DNA of 7,370 nt from Eubacterium sp. (lineage in GTDB: Bacteria; Bacillota; Clostridia; Oscillospirales; Acutalibacteraceae). This document shows positions 1-7,170 of the stretch, piece by piece. Under the pieces are notes generated by a model, which was given only the letters and a program-made list of their open reading frames with translations, searched no databases and had not been told where the DNA came from. The DNA is taken from contig JAILGO010000108.1 of NCBI GenBank assembly GCA_024696725.1, forward strand, positions 1 to 7,370, in the 5' to 3' direction. The translations under genes and the position numbers were made by a program. Position 1 is the stretch's first letter; each line of letters begins with the position of its first letter.

Positions 1-2171
1 GATTTAACACTAACCTGCACTACGGTGAGGACGGACTCTTTATTAACGAAATAATTCTTAAGTCGTGCAAAATCGGTTTCCATAAAGAAGCAGTATATGA
101 ATACAGAAGGCGGCTTGATGAAAGCTCCGCAGTTAACACTCAGGTTTTTAATAAATCATATTACCTCGATACTCCCGTTCAATTTCATTTAAAGCTTTTC
201 AGCATTTCTGAAAAGCTTTTCGGTAAGGTGATTCCCTACGTTCAGGCGGTTGCAGCCTACGATATTTTATGGCGCTTTTGTAAGCCTCAGATACACACCG
301 CTTTAAATGATGAGGAATACGAAAAATTCCGCGCAAACGCTAAAAGTATCCTTTCAAAAATTGACGATTATTTTATTATCAATACTCCTGTACACAAATC
401 CGTTGCCAAAGCCGACGAAGCGCTTTCTTTAAAATACGATACGAATTTTCTCAAATCTTTAACGCTTGAAGATAACACCTTGATGTTTAACGAAAGCGAG
501 GTATTGGATTTAAAGAGAAAGCATAATTTATGTCTTGTAAACTTTTTAAGCATTGATAAGGGCTATTGCACGATAGAGCTTTTCATTGCAAAGTGGCTCT
601 TAAACGCTACTCAAAACGGTGCAGGGTTCGCATTAAAGGTTGGTAAAAAGTTCGTTGAGCCCGAGAGTTCCTTTGAATTTCCCCATAAAAAAGCAAATTA
701 TACCGACGGAATAACTAATTACTATACGGCGTTTTCCTTTACTTTTAAGCTGAAGGTGAAAAAAGGAAAGACTCTTCGTATCGCTCCGTATCTTTTCTAC
801 GGAGAAGATAGCACTCCCATAACGCTTCATTACGGAAAGTTTATTCCCTGCGCTAACCGTTTCGCTCCGGATTATCAGACGCAAAAACGCTATATTATTA
901 AATATTTCCGCAACTCAATTAAAATATTCGCTCCCGAGAACAAAAGTAAGGAGAGAAGAAAATGTGAAATGCAATGCATCTCCTTTCTTATTAAGAAAAA
1001 GAAATTCAGAGAAGCATTATACAGAATCGGCATTGTTTTCTTTAAAAAGCTCAACAAAAACAAAGGCGATATATGGCTTATATCGGACCGCATAGATAAC
1101 GCAGGCGACAACGGAGAGGTATTCTTTAAATACGTCTGCGAGCATAAGCCTAAGGGAGTAAGACCGATATTCGTAATCGGCGAAGCTGCCGAAGATAAGG
1201 TTAAAGACAGGCTGAGAGGCATCGGCGAGGTAATATTATTTGAAGATAAAAAATACCCGTATTATTTTCTTGCGAGTAAAAAGATTATTTCTTCATCAGG
1301 CGCCGACTTCACGGTCAATCCTTTCGGAAAGAACAAACGCTATCTTCAGAGCTTATTCAGTTTTAAATACTATTATCTTCAACACGGAGTTACCTGCGCT
1401 GATTTGTCGTTCTGGCTGAATCGCTATTATAAAAACATTTTCTGCTTTTTTACAGCCGGAGAACGTGAACGCCGCTCTATACTTGAAGCAAACTATTACT
1501 ATACGGAAGAACAACTTGCTTTAACCGGACAGTCACGTTTTGACTCGCTTTATAATGACACTAAGAAACAGCTTCTCATCCTCCCGACCTGGAGGAAAAG
1601 CATTAAGCAAAGCTATGACGATAAGACGAGCAGCGTTTATTTCGACGGATTCAAACAGACCGATTACTTTAAATTCTATAACGACCTGATTAATGACGAA
1701 CGTCTGCTGAAGGTTATGCGTGAAAAAGGATACACGGGCTTATTCTGTCTCCATCCGATACACATGAAGCAATATGTCGACTATACGGAAAACGATGTAT
1801 TCGCCGTTAATAAGGGATATGTAGACTATAATAAGGTATTCGCCGAATCCGCTGTTATGGTAACGGATTATTCAAGCGTTCTGTTCGATTACGCATATCT
1901 GAGAAAGCCGGTAGTCTATGCACAGTTTGATAAAGAGGTTTTCTTTGAAAATCAGATTTATGACGAGGGCTACTTCCAATACGAAAGAGACGGCTTCGGT
2001 AAGGTTTGTTATAATCTTGAAGAAACAGTCAATGAACTGATACGGCTTGTTAAAAGCGACTGTGTGAACAGTGAGAAATACCTTGAACGCGTTAACTCGT
2101 TCTTTAAATTCAACGACAGTAATAATGCGAAAAGAATTCTTGACACTATCCTTGAAAAAGATAAAAAATAA
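1..2171 (+). CDS. GT2 / CDP-glycerol glycerophosphotransferase bifunctional protein (5' partial)
   Basis: The frame is open from base 3 to the TAA at 2169-2171 (722 residues), so the true start lies left of the window. A GTG at 228 is internal: no ribosome site precedes it and the reading continues upstream as protein-like sequence. Residues 1-30 hold YGEDGLF and a downstream YEYRRR, typical of the end of a GT2 glycosyltransferase domain. Residues about 75-310 are a linker with beta-rich stretches. Residues about 350-720 form a TagF-like domain: DIWLISDR (356-363), QHG (H461), LPTWRK (527-532), LHP (H584), TDYSS (621-625). In TagF the HG and HP histidines are essential for polyol-phosphate transfer. 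The expected role is adding sugar and glycerol- or ribitol-phosphate to a teichoic-acid-like polymer at the cytoplasmic membrane face. Donor specificity cannot be read. It converges on the minus-strand TagF-like operon. Confidence 0.9.
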   Translation, partial: FNTNLHYGEDGLFINEIILKSCKIGFHKEAVYEYRRRLDESSAVNTQVFNKSYYLDTPVQFHLKLFSISEKLFGKVIPYVQAVAAYDILWRFCKPQIHTALNDEEYEKFRANAKSILSKIDDYFIINTPVHKSVAKADEALSLKYDTNFLKSLTLEDNTLMFNESEVLDLKRKHNLCLVNFLSIDKGYCTIELFIAKWLLNATQNGAGFALKVGKKFVEPESSFEFPHKKANYTDGITNYYTAFSFTFKLKVKKGKTLRIAPYLFYGEDSTPITLHYGKFIPCANRFAPDYQTQKRYIIKYFRNSIKIFAPENKSKERRKCEMQCISFLIKKKKFREALYRIGIVFFKKLNKNKGDIWLISDRIDNAGDNGEVFFKYVCEHKPKGVRPIFVIGEAAEDKVKDRLRGIGEVILFEDKKYPYYFLASKKIISSSGADFTVNPFGKNKRYLQSLFSFKYYYLQHGVTCADLSFWLNRYYKNIFCFFTAGERERRSILEANYYYTEEQLALTGQSRFDSLYNDTKKQLLILPTWRKSIKQSYDDKTSSVYFDGFKQTDYFKFYNDLINDERLLKVMREKGYTGLFCLHPIHMKQYVDYTENDVFAVNKGYVDYNKVFAESAVMVTDYSSVLFDYAYLRKPVVYAQFDKEVFFENQIYDEGYFQYERDGFGKVCYNLEETVNELIRLVKSDCVNSEKYLERVNSFFKFNDSNNAKRILDTILEKDKK
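191..219 (+). repeat. Perfect 12-bp inverted repeat inside the coding region
   Basis: The arms at 191-202 (AAAGCTTTTCAG) and 208-219 (CTGAAAAGCTTT) are perfect reverse complements around a 5-base loop, CATTT. The repeat encodes the peptide KLFSISEKLF, just after the GT2 tail and at the entry to the linker of the fused protein. Four T residues follow it (217-220), too short for a standard intrinsic terminator. It may be an RNA stem-loop that slows transcription or translation between domains, or a chance product of a locally repetitive peptide. Confidence 0.55.
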
Positions 2172-2174
2172 AAG

Positions 2175-2200
2175 AGTCCTGCAAAAGCAGGACTTTTTTA
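2175..2200. terminator. Bidirectional intrinsic terminator between convergent genes
   Basis: A perfect 8-bp stem (AGTCCTGC at 2175-2182 and GCAGGACT at 2187-2194) encloses an AAAA loop. On the plus strand the run TTTTT follows directly (2195-2199); on the minus strand the stem is followed by CTTTTATTTTTT. Both directions therefore look like functional Rho-independent terminators. The hairpin starts 3 bases after the plus-strand gene's stop, and the plus-strand T-run overlaps the minus-strand gene's stop codon (2198-2200). Confidence 0.9.
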
Positions 2201-4657
2201 TTTCAGTTTTTCGAGCAGACGCTTAGCTGACTTACCGTCGCAAAGGGTAAGATACTTTTCTTTAAGCTCGTTATATTTTGTATAATCATAGCTCTTAAAG
2301 CCACGTATCGCGTCGATAAGCTGCTCTGAATCTTCGCAAACCGCACACGGACGGCATTCATTCAAATCGAGAAAGCTCTCCGTATTCGGTATATCGTTTT
2401 TAATATTCGCAGAGTAAATAATTACAGGTTTTCCGGAAACCATAAACGAATATATTGACGAGCTGAATCCGCCGACAACGATGTCAGAAATAATCAGCGC
2501 CTCATAAACCGTCATTTCCTCGGAAATATCTATTATACTGTCAGCGTAGTAGTTAACCTCGTTAACGTTCGCTGTATCCTCAACAATGTCAAACGACGAG
2601 TAATACTTAAGAATAACAAAGTTTTTATTAAGATATTCATAAAGCAGCGACTCATCAAGCGTGTCGGTTTCTCTGTGAGCGCCGAAATAGGTAACTACAT
2701 ATCTGCCCTCAAGCTCAGGATGTCTTGAATAGAATGCGTCAAGGAGCTTTACCTTATACCTTCTGTCGAGGAAGATATCGGACTTTACGTCGCCTGTAAC
2801 GATATACTCCTTATTTTCACCGATTGCAGGCTTATAAAGCTTTGCAGCCGCGTCTGAAGGACAAACGACAGCGCTGACGCTCTTATATAACGGAGCGAGC
2901 GCATATTGCTCCTTTTTCAGACCGCTTCTGAACTCCCTTGTAACCTTGCCAACCGACTGAAGAGGAAACGCATTCTGAGGAAGGAGCACTACCTTTGTTT
3001 CCTTTCTTATGTCGAGACTGTCAAGGAAAGTGTTGGGCTCATCAATAATTACATACTCAGCGACCGCTATACTGTTCACAACGGTATTGAGGTCCTCGTC
3101 GCCGTTAATAAACTCAAGCGTTTCGCACTTCTGTTTATTAAGCAGATGCCGGATTTCGGGCGAATGAATATCGAAAGCTACTATGCTTCCCTCATTAATC
3201 GGTTTTTCCGAGAGTTTTACATAAAGAGGCTCTGCGTATTCCTTAAGCTCTGCAATAGCGTTAACCTTTTTAAAATACGGAAGCGTACTGCTCTCAACCT
3301 TCGGCACGGTATAGAAATGCTCAAAGCGTCCGTTTTCTTTTCTGTGCTCCTCAAGATTTTCAAAAGCATATTCAAGAATTCTCTGCGTCGCTTTTCCGTC
3401 GCAGGAGCGCATAAACTTATAACGGAATTCCTTAATTGCCTCTTTATCGAAACGCTCGTCTATATTTTTGATATAGTCAATCATATCAAAATTTGTTTTA
3501 GCTATAAGACCGGGCGCAAGTTCGAAATAATCATAGTAAAATCCGCGCCAGTCAAAATATTCGTCAAGGTCATAAGCAAAAAAGATAAGAGGCTTTTCGA
3601 AAAGACTGTATTCAAAAACAAGCGAGGAATAGTCGGAAATACATATATCCGAAACGCAGAGCAAATCCTCTATACTTAACGTATCGGTAACGTCCATAGC
3701 GAACTCACTGTATTCCTTAGGTATTTCGGGACGTTTTCTTACAACGGGATGGTGTTTAAAGAGTAAAACATATTCATCCCCGAAGTTTTCATAGAACATC
3801 TTGATATTAAGCATATCGGGGGTCTTTGCCCTCGCTACCCTGCCTCTGAATGTCGGAGCATAAAGAATAACCTTTTTACCCTTAGCCTGAGGAACCTGAT
3901 GGTAAACATTTTCATAAGCCGCAGATATAAAATCTTCATTATAAAAGACGTCGGTACGGCTTGAGCCTGTCGGCTGAACTATATTACTGTCCTCGGGAAG
4001 ATTCATAGCCTCTTTATATGCCCATACTACCTCCGGAGAAGAAACAGTTACAAGACTGTAGTTCTTATTAAACGGATGGCGAAGCTGCTCCTTACGGTTA
4101 GCGCCGAAAATAAGGTCGGCGGTTGAAAAGCCGAACTTTTTAAAAGCGCCGCAGCCGTGCCAAAGCTGAATAACCTTAGTCTCGGGTCTTAAGGGTATGG
4201 CTGAAATAGCGTTAGAGCCCTCGTTAAGAAAGACATACTTAGCGGTAGCTATATCTTCAACAGCGTTAATAACGCGCTTCTGATAGTCCGTTCTTACAGT
4301 ATTACTGTTAAGAAGAAAATGCGTATGAACTGTATAATCGTAATTATTAACAAGCTCGTCAAATATGACCTCAAAACTGTTAGTTACGCGGGGATGTCTT
4401 ATTTCAACAAAAACGATTTTATTCTCGTCAACAGGCGCTTTTGCAGCTTCACGGTAAACCTTGGGAATACGTCTGTCAAGAAGGCGGTTATTAAAATGAC
4501 GGTTGCCCGCCCTTTTAGCCTTACTTACAATAAACTTGTTAACGACAATATAACTGTCATGTGCAGCTTTTTTTATTCTGTACGCAAGACCGCTTTCCTG
4601 TACTGCGGTATATGCAGTTTCGCTGTAATAATTGCGGTAAATATGTTCGTTATTCAT
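2198..4657 (-). CDS. Tandem TagF-like protein: active glycerophosphotransferase domain plus degenerate second copy
   Basis: This 819-aa protein starts at the ATG at 4657, overlapping the stop of the upstream gene as ATGA and preceded by AGAGGTGG. Residues 1-75 are basic and may help membrane association. Domain 1 (about 78-435) carries the CDP-glycerol glycerophosphotransferase hallmarks: LWHG (H167), TGSSRTDVF (230-238), APTFRG (267-272), KHHP (H303), SDYSS (341-345) and a closing CDGKA (419-423). Domain 2 (about 490-819) aligns along its length: PQN (560-562) sits where WHG should be, TGDVKSDIF (621-629) matches TGSSRTDVF, KYYS (684-687) replaces KHHP, GGFSS (729-733) replaces SDYSS, and CDGKS (806-810) closes it. 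Both family histidines are missing from domain 2, which is probably catalytically dead. Domain 1 should add polyol-phosphate units to a teichoic-acid-like polymer; domain 2 may bind acceptor or polymer, or stabilise the protein (inference). Single-domain relatives are much shorter. Confidence 0.9.
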   Translation of the reverse strand: MNNEHIYRNYYSETAYTAVQESGLAYRIKKAAHDSYIVVNKFIVSKAKRAGNRHFNNRLLDRRIPKVYREAAKAPVDENKIVFVEIRHPRVTNSFEVIFDELVNNYDYTVHTHFLLNSNTVRTDYQKRVINAVEDIATAKYVFLNEGSNAISAIPLRPETKVIQLWHGCGAFKKFGFSTADLIFGANRKEQLRHPFNKNYSLVTVSSPEVVWAYKEAMNLPEDSNIVQPTGSSRTDVFYNEDFISAAYENVYHQVPQAKGKKVILYAPTFRGRVARAKTPDMLNIKMFYENFGDEYVLLFKHHPVVRKRPEIPKEYSEFAMDVTDTLSIEDLLCVSDICISDYSSLVFEYSLFEKPLIFFAYDLDEYFDWRGFYYDYFELAPGLIAKTNFDMIDYIKNIDERFDKEAIKEFRYKFMRSCDGKATQRILEYAFENLEEHRKENGRFEHFYTVPKVESSTLPYFKKVNAIAELKEYAEPLYVKLSEKPINEGSIVAFDIHSPEIRHLLNKQKCETLEFINGDEDLNTVVNSIAVAEYVIIDEPNTFLDSLDIRKETKVVLLPQNAFPLQSVGKVTREFRSGLKKEQYALAPLYKSVSAVVCPSDAAAKLYKPAIGENKEYIVTGDVKSDIFLDRRYKVKLLDAFYSRHPELEGRYVVTYFGAHRETDTLDESLLYEYLNKNFVILKYYSSFDIVEDTANVNEVNYYADSIIDISEEMTVYEALIISDIVVGGFSSSIYSFMVSGKPVIIYSANIKNDIPNTESFLDLNECRPCAVCEDSEQLIDAIRGFKSYDYTKYNELKEKYLTLCDGKSAKRLLEKLK

Positions 4658-6198
4658 CCGTCCACCTCTAATAGTGAAGTTATTAATTCTGCCGCGCTCT
4701 CCGAAGCATTACCGACAGAGGTGAAAAATCTCTCTTTGAATTCAGCAACACGGGAAACGTCTGTATCAACATTATTAATGCTCTGAAGCAGCTCGTCCTG
4801 TGTTCTAACAATTTCTCCGGGAACAAAGCCGGAATAATTATAGTAGAAATCTCTCTCGGAAATATACTCCTCTAAATCGAAAGCATAAAAGAGCATTTTT
4901 ATATTCAGCAGCGAAGCTTCAAATACCGCGCTGGAATAATCTGTAATAAGTAAATCCGTAATAAACAGAAGGTCATTAAGCTCGTCTGAGTCTGATAAAT
5001 CAATAACTCTGTCTTTCAAAGTTCCGTCAATCACATAGCGCTCCTTACAGAAAGGATGAAGCTTAATAATCAACGCTGTATCTTCACCCGCCTCTTTCAT
5101 CAGAGCGTTTATATCGAGTCTGTCCGTAGGATAATACGCAGACTGTTGTCCGTCGCCTCTGAAAGTCGGAGCGAAAAGCGCTACCCTTTTACCGTTGAGT
5201 GAAGGATATTTTTCGTACAGCCTTCTACGCGTCCACTGTTTATATTCCTCGCTGAAAAAAACGTCGGTTCTTGCTACGCCAAGCGGTACAACGCAGGAAT
5301 CGCTGATACCGAAGCCCTCGGCGTAATGACGCGCTACCTCCGGAGAGCTGACAACGGCGTAATCGTACATTCTGTGATTAACGTCGTACTGAGACGGTCC
5401 GCCGGGCTTTCCGATTCGGGAATAGCCAAAAGTCTTAAAAGCGCCGCACGCGTGCCATAGCTGAATAATTTTAGTTCCCTCGGGCTTATCGAAATAATTA
5501 AAAAGTCTGAAGTAGTCGTCCACTACGATAACTCTTGATTCAGCGTAGAGCTTCATAAATTCAAAAGCGTTAAAAAGAATCTGTTTACCGCTCAACTGTT
5601 TAAAGAAAAGCGTTTTAATATCAACGCCGATAACCTTTTTAAGCTCGTTATATACACGAAGCATATTCCCGTCGAGCTCGCTTCTTCTTCCGCTGACAAA
5701 GGCGACCCGGTCGGGTTTTACACGGTGGAAGCATTTGTAAATTTTAAAAAAGAAATTCAGTATTCCGAAAACGATACTAACCGCGGTATCTCGCTTTAAA
5801 AGGTCTTTAAAGTTTCTTTTCGGCTTTTTATTCATCAGCTTTGAGCTGATTACCGTTTTACCTCTGTTTTCAAAAACAGAACCGTTCAGCGAAGAATTAA
5901 CCGTAACGCTTTCAAATACGTTAATTATTTCGCCGTTCTCGTCGACAACGCTTAATACCGTATCCCCCGGTTTAAATTTATAGAAAACCGAAGACAGCAC
6001 GTAGCTTCCTGTATAACGAAGCAAACCGTCGTTTTCATTTTTAAAGGTAAGGGGTATTCGTCTTGTTTTATCTCCGCAGGAAAACAAAACTCCTATACGC
6101 GGAGCGCTTGAATCGGGATTTCTGTAATTAATAAATACGTCGGTGAAAAGCATGCCGTCCTTTAATTTCAGACGCAAGGAAAATGATTTACCGCCCAC
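4654..6198 (-). CDS. CDP-glycerol:polyglycerophosphate glycerophosphotransferase-like protein (TagF family)
   Basis: This 514-aa protein is first in the minus-strand operon. The GTG start at 6198 is preceded by GGCGGTGA (one mismatch to GGAGGTGA), and an in-frame TAA lies just upstream; an ATG at residue 16 is a weaker alternative. Residues 1-115 look like a beta-sandwich domain, as found at the N-terminus of some teichoic acid transferases. Residues about 135-160 are hydrophobic then basic, suiting monotopic membrane attachment. The catalytic domain (about 163-510) shows FVSGRR (167-172), LWHA (H249), ARTDVFF (309-315), APTFRG (343-348), KLHP (H381) and ITDYSS (418-423). Both expected histidines are present, though HG is HA here. 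The C-terminal motif usually read DGKA is VGNAS (495-499), a divergence from the neighbouring gene. The expected reaction is polyol-phosphate transfer from a CDP donor; primer versus polymerase role and glycerol versus ribitol are undecided. Confidence 0.9.
   Translation of the reverse strand: MGGKSFSLRLKLKDGMLFTDVFINYRNPDSSAPRIGVLFSCGDKTRRIPLTFKNENDGLLRYTGSYVLSSVFYKFKPGDTVLSVVDENGEIINVFESVTVNSSLNGSVFENRGKTVISSKLMNKKPKRNFKDLLKRDTAVSIVFGILNFFFKIYKCFHRVKPDRVAFVSGRRSELDGNMLRVYNELKKVIGVDIKTLFFKQLSGKQILFNAFEFMKLYAESRVIVVDDYFRLFNYFDKPEGTKIIQLWHACGAFKTFGYSRIGKPGGPSQYDVNHRMYDYAVVSSPEVARHYAEGFGISDSCVVPLGVARTDVFFSEEYKQWTRRRLYEKYPSLNGKRVALFAPTFRGDGQQSAYYPTDRLDINALMKEAGEDTALIIKLHPFCKERYVIDGTLKDRVIDLSDSDELNDLLFITDLLITDYSSAVFEASLLNIKMLFYAFDLEEYISERDFYYNYSGFVPGEIVRTQDELLQSINNVDTDVSRVAEFKERFFTSVGNASESAAELITSLLEVDG
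4662..4669 (-). promoter_or_regulatory. Ribosome binding site at the ATGA junction
   Basis: On the minus strand AGAGGTGG lies 4 bases before the ATG at 4657, inside the last codons of the upstream gene. With the ATGA stop/start overlap (4654-4657) it fixes the start of the 819-aa protein and implies translational coupling of the two TagF-like genes in one operon. Confidence 0.75.
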
Positions 6199-6202
6199 GC
6201 TT

Positions 6203-6210
6203 TCACCGCC
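6203..6210 (-). promoter_or_regulatory. Ribosome binding site supporting a GTG start
   Basis: On the minus strand GGCGGTGA lies 4 bases before GTG at 6198. It matches the anti-Shine-Dalgarno complement GGAGGTGA in 7 of 8 bases. It supports the GTG start over the in-frame ATG 15 codons downstream, which has only AAAGG nearby. Confidence 0.65.
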
Positions 6211-6227
6211 CTTTTAATACTTAGAAT

Positions 6228-6256
6228 ATTATATCATAATGCGTATATTAATTCAA
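6228..6256 (-). promoter_or_regulatory. Promoter of the TagF-like operon
   Basis: On the minus strand a -35 TTGAAT (6251-6256) and a consensus -10 TATAAT (6228-6233) are separated by exactly 17 bp. TGA directly precedes the -10, giving an extended -10. Transcription should start near 6220, leaving a leader of about 22 bases that contains only the ribosome site. This is a housekeeping-sigma type promoter; no operator is evident apart from the inverted repeat spanning the two -35 boxes. Confidence 0.85.
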
Positions 6257-6281
6257 GAATATATTATTTATATTGAATTAA
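6248..6281. repeat. 9-bp inverted repeat spanning both divergent -35 boxes
   Basis: TTAATTCAA (6248-6256) and TTGAATTAA (6273-6281) are perfect reverse complements separated by 16 AT-rich bases. Each arm contains the -35 hexamer of one divergent promoter. The symmetry extends 3 bases past each hexamer, so it is more than the shared -35 alone. It could be a dyad operator for a regulator controlling both genes, or simply similar promoter sequences in AT-rich DNA. Confidence 0.5.
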
Positions 6282-6301
6282 AGACGATATATGTATATAA
6301 T
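6273..6301 (+). promoter_or_regulatory. Promoter of the PAP2 phosphatase gene
   Basis: A -35 TTGAAT (6273-6278) and a consensus -10 TATAAT (6296-6301) are separated by 17 bp, the same hexamers and spacing as the divergent promoter. Transcription should start near 6308, just ahead of the ribosome site at 6312. The ATG at 6291 lies upstream of this start point and just before the -10, so it cannot be the start codon if this promoter is used. Confidence 0.85.
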
Positions 6302-6311
6302 TATAGTGATT

Positions 6312-6315
6312 GGAG
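6312..6315 (+). promoter_or_regulatory. Ribosome binding site deciding the PAP2 start
   Basis: GGAG (6312-6315) lies 8 bases before ATG at 6324. With the promoter just upstream it selects this ATG over the in-frame ATG at 6291, removing 11 residues from the longest reading. Confidence 0.75.
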
Positions 6316-6323
6316 TTGATTAT

Positions 6324-7148
6324 ATGTTAAAAAAGTACAGACCTTATATTATTGTTTATTTTATATTGTTTGCAATATCTCTTACCGTCGCAAGCTTTGT
6401 TGACCTTAAGCTTGATATCGCGTTAAACAATCCTGACAGTCCGTTTTCAAAATGGTTTGAAGCAACGGGAGAAATGCCCTGCCGTTTAATAGGTACAGTT
6501 GCAGGCGTGCTGATATATAAGCTATGCGATAAAAAGGCGTTTAAATTATTCGGCATATTTGTAAATTTTGCTTCGTCTGCGTATCTCGGATATCATATAG
6601 CGAGCTACTTTTTCAAAGAAGAAAATTATATTGTTTTCGGCTTGGTTTACGGTATAGGTATCGGCGTTACCGCACAGTATTTAATCCGTTACATAAGTAT
6701 TCCGGAAAAGCTTAAAAAACCTCTGATTATTCTTTCCTTTACGGGTATAGCCGTTATGCTCGTACAGCTCGGCGCTATCGAGATAACTAAATCACTCTGG
6801 GGACGAATTCGTTACAGAGATTTAATTAAAATGCCGAGCTTTGAAGCGTTCACCCCCTGGTATAAGCCAAACGGAATTAACGGAAACCGTTCATTCCCTT
6901 CCGGTCATACCGCAGGCGCGGCTATGAGTTATCTTATGATGACTCTTCCCTACGCTTCCGAAAAATGGGAGAAGAGAAAAGCTATGTGCTTTGCCGTTCC
7001 ATTGGTTTATACCTCCATTGTAGCCTATACAAGACTTGTAATGGGCGCGCATTTTCTTAGCGATGTAAGCGTTGGCGGCACTATCGGCTTTGTCACCGTA
7101 ATAATTGCTATGGCTGTTCTTGATAAAAAGTTTTTTAATAAAAAATAA
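6324..7148 (+). CDS. PAP2-family membrane phosphatase
   Basis: This 274-aa integral membrane protein belongs to the type 2 phosphatidic acid phosphatase (PAP2) superfamily. The three signature motifs are visible: K156-x6-R163 (followed by Y where the family usually has P), PSGH (192-195), and R237-x5-H243-x3-D247, whose histidine would be the nucleophile. Several hydrophobic segments (about residues 9-27, 54-66, 74-92, 102-120, 132-152, then after the PSGH motif about 196-209, 222-238 and 249-266) suggest a multi-pass protein. Family members remove phosphate from phosphatidate, undecaprenyl pyrophosphate or related lipids. Beside a teichoic-acid-type locus, recycling of the polyprenyl carrier is plausible, but this is inference; the substrate cannot be told from sequence. 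The start at 6324 is chosen from GGAG and from the promoter position. It is transcribed divergently from the TagF-like operon and converges on a tRNA gene. Confidence 0.88.
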   Translation: MLKKYRPYIIVYFILFAISLTVASFVDLKLDIALNNPDSPFSKWFEATGEMPCRLIGTVAGVLIYKLCDKKAFKLFGIFVNFASSAYLGYHIASYFFKEENYIVFGLVYGIGIGVTAQYLIRYISIPEKLKKPLIILSFTGIAVMLVQLGAIEITKSLWGRIRYRDLIKMPSFEAFTPWYKPNGINGNRSFPSGHTAGAAMSYLMMTLPYASEKWEKRKAMCFAVPLVYTSIVAYTRLVMGAHFLSDVSVGGTIGFVTVIIAMAVLDKKFFNKK

Positions 7149-7169
7149 AAGCCGACCTTTCGGTCAGCT
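7137..7169 (-). terminator. Terminator of the tRNA-Ser gene
   Basis: On the minus strand AGCTGACC and GGTCGGCT pair around a GAAA loop (7150-7169), followed by TTTATTTTTT (7140-7149). The stem has one U-G wobble on the minus strand that becomes a C-A mismatch on the plus strand, and no T-run follows on the plus side, so the minus strand is the working direction. The T-run overlaps the last codons and stop of the PAP2 gene. Confidence 0.8.
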
Positions 7170-7170
7170 G

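Noticed and set aside
228..230. GTG as the start of the first gene
   Set aside because: The same frame is open to the window edge and upstream codons encode a recognisable GT2 tail with YGEDGLF, so the GTG is internal.
890..1222. Minus-strand open frame inside the GT2/TagF-like gene
   Set aside because: It is low in motif content and antisense to the linker and early catalytic domain of a clear gene.
2198..3190. Second half of the 819-aa protein as a pseudogene fused by a lost stop
   Set aside because: The frame has no disruptions over more than 300 codons and retains non-catalytic motifs, which argues for a maintained domain rather than decay.
2906..3679. Plus-strand open frame of 257 codons inside the 819-aa gene
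   Set aside because: It lies antisense to a gene with clear family motifs and a good ribosome site, has no recognisable domain, and its composition is what antisense reading of this gene gives.
4319..4786. Plus-strand open frame of 155 codons across the junction of the two TagF-like genes
   Set aside because: It is antisense to both genes and has no ribosome site or family motif; the minus-strand readings with the ATGA overlap explain the region.
5834..5880. Two adjacent 7-bp hairpins (5834-5850 and 5863-5880) within the 514-aa gene, considered as an attenuator
   Set aside because: No T-run follows either hairpin on the minus strand and both sit within an uninterrupted frame in the linker after the N-terminal domain; short AT-rich hairpins of this size are common by chance.
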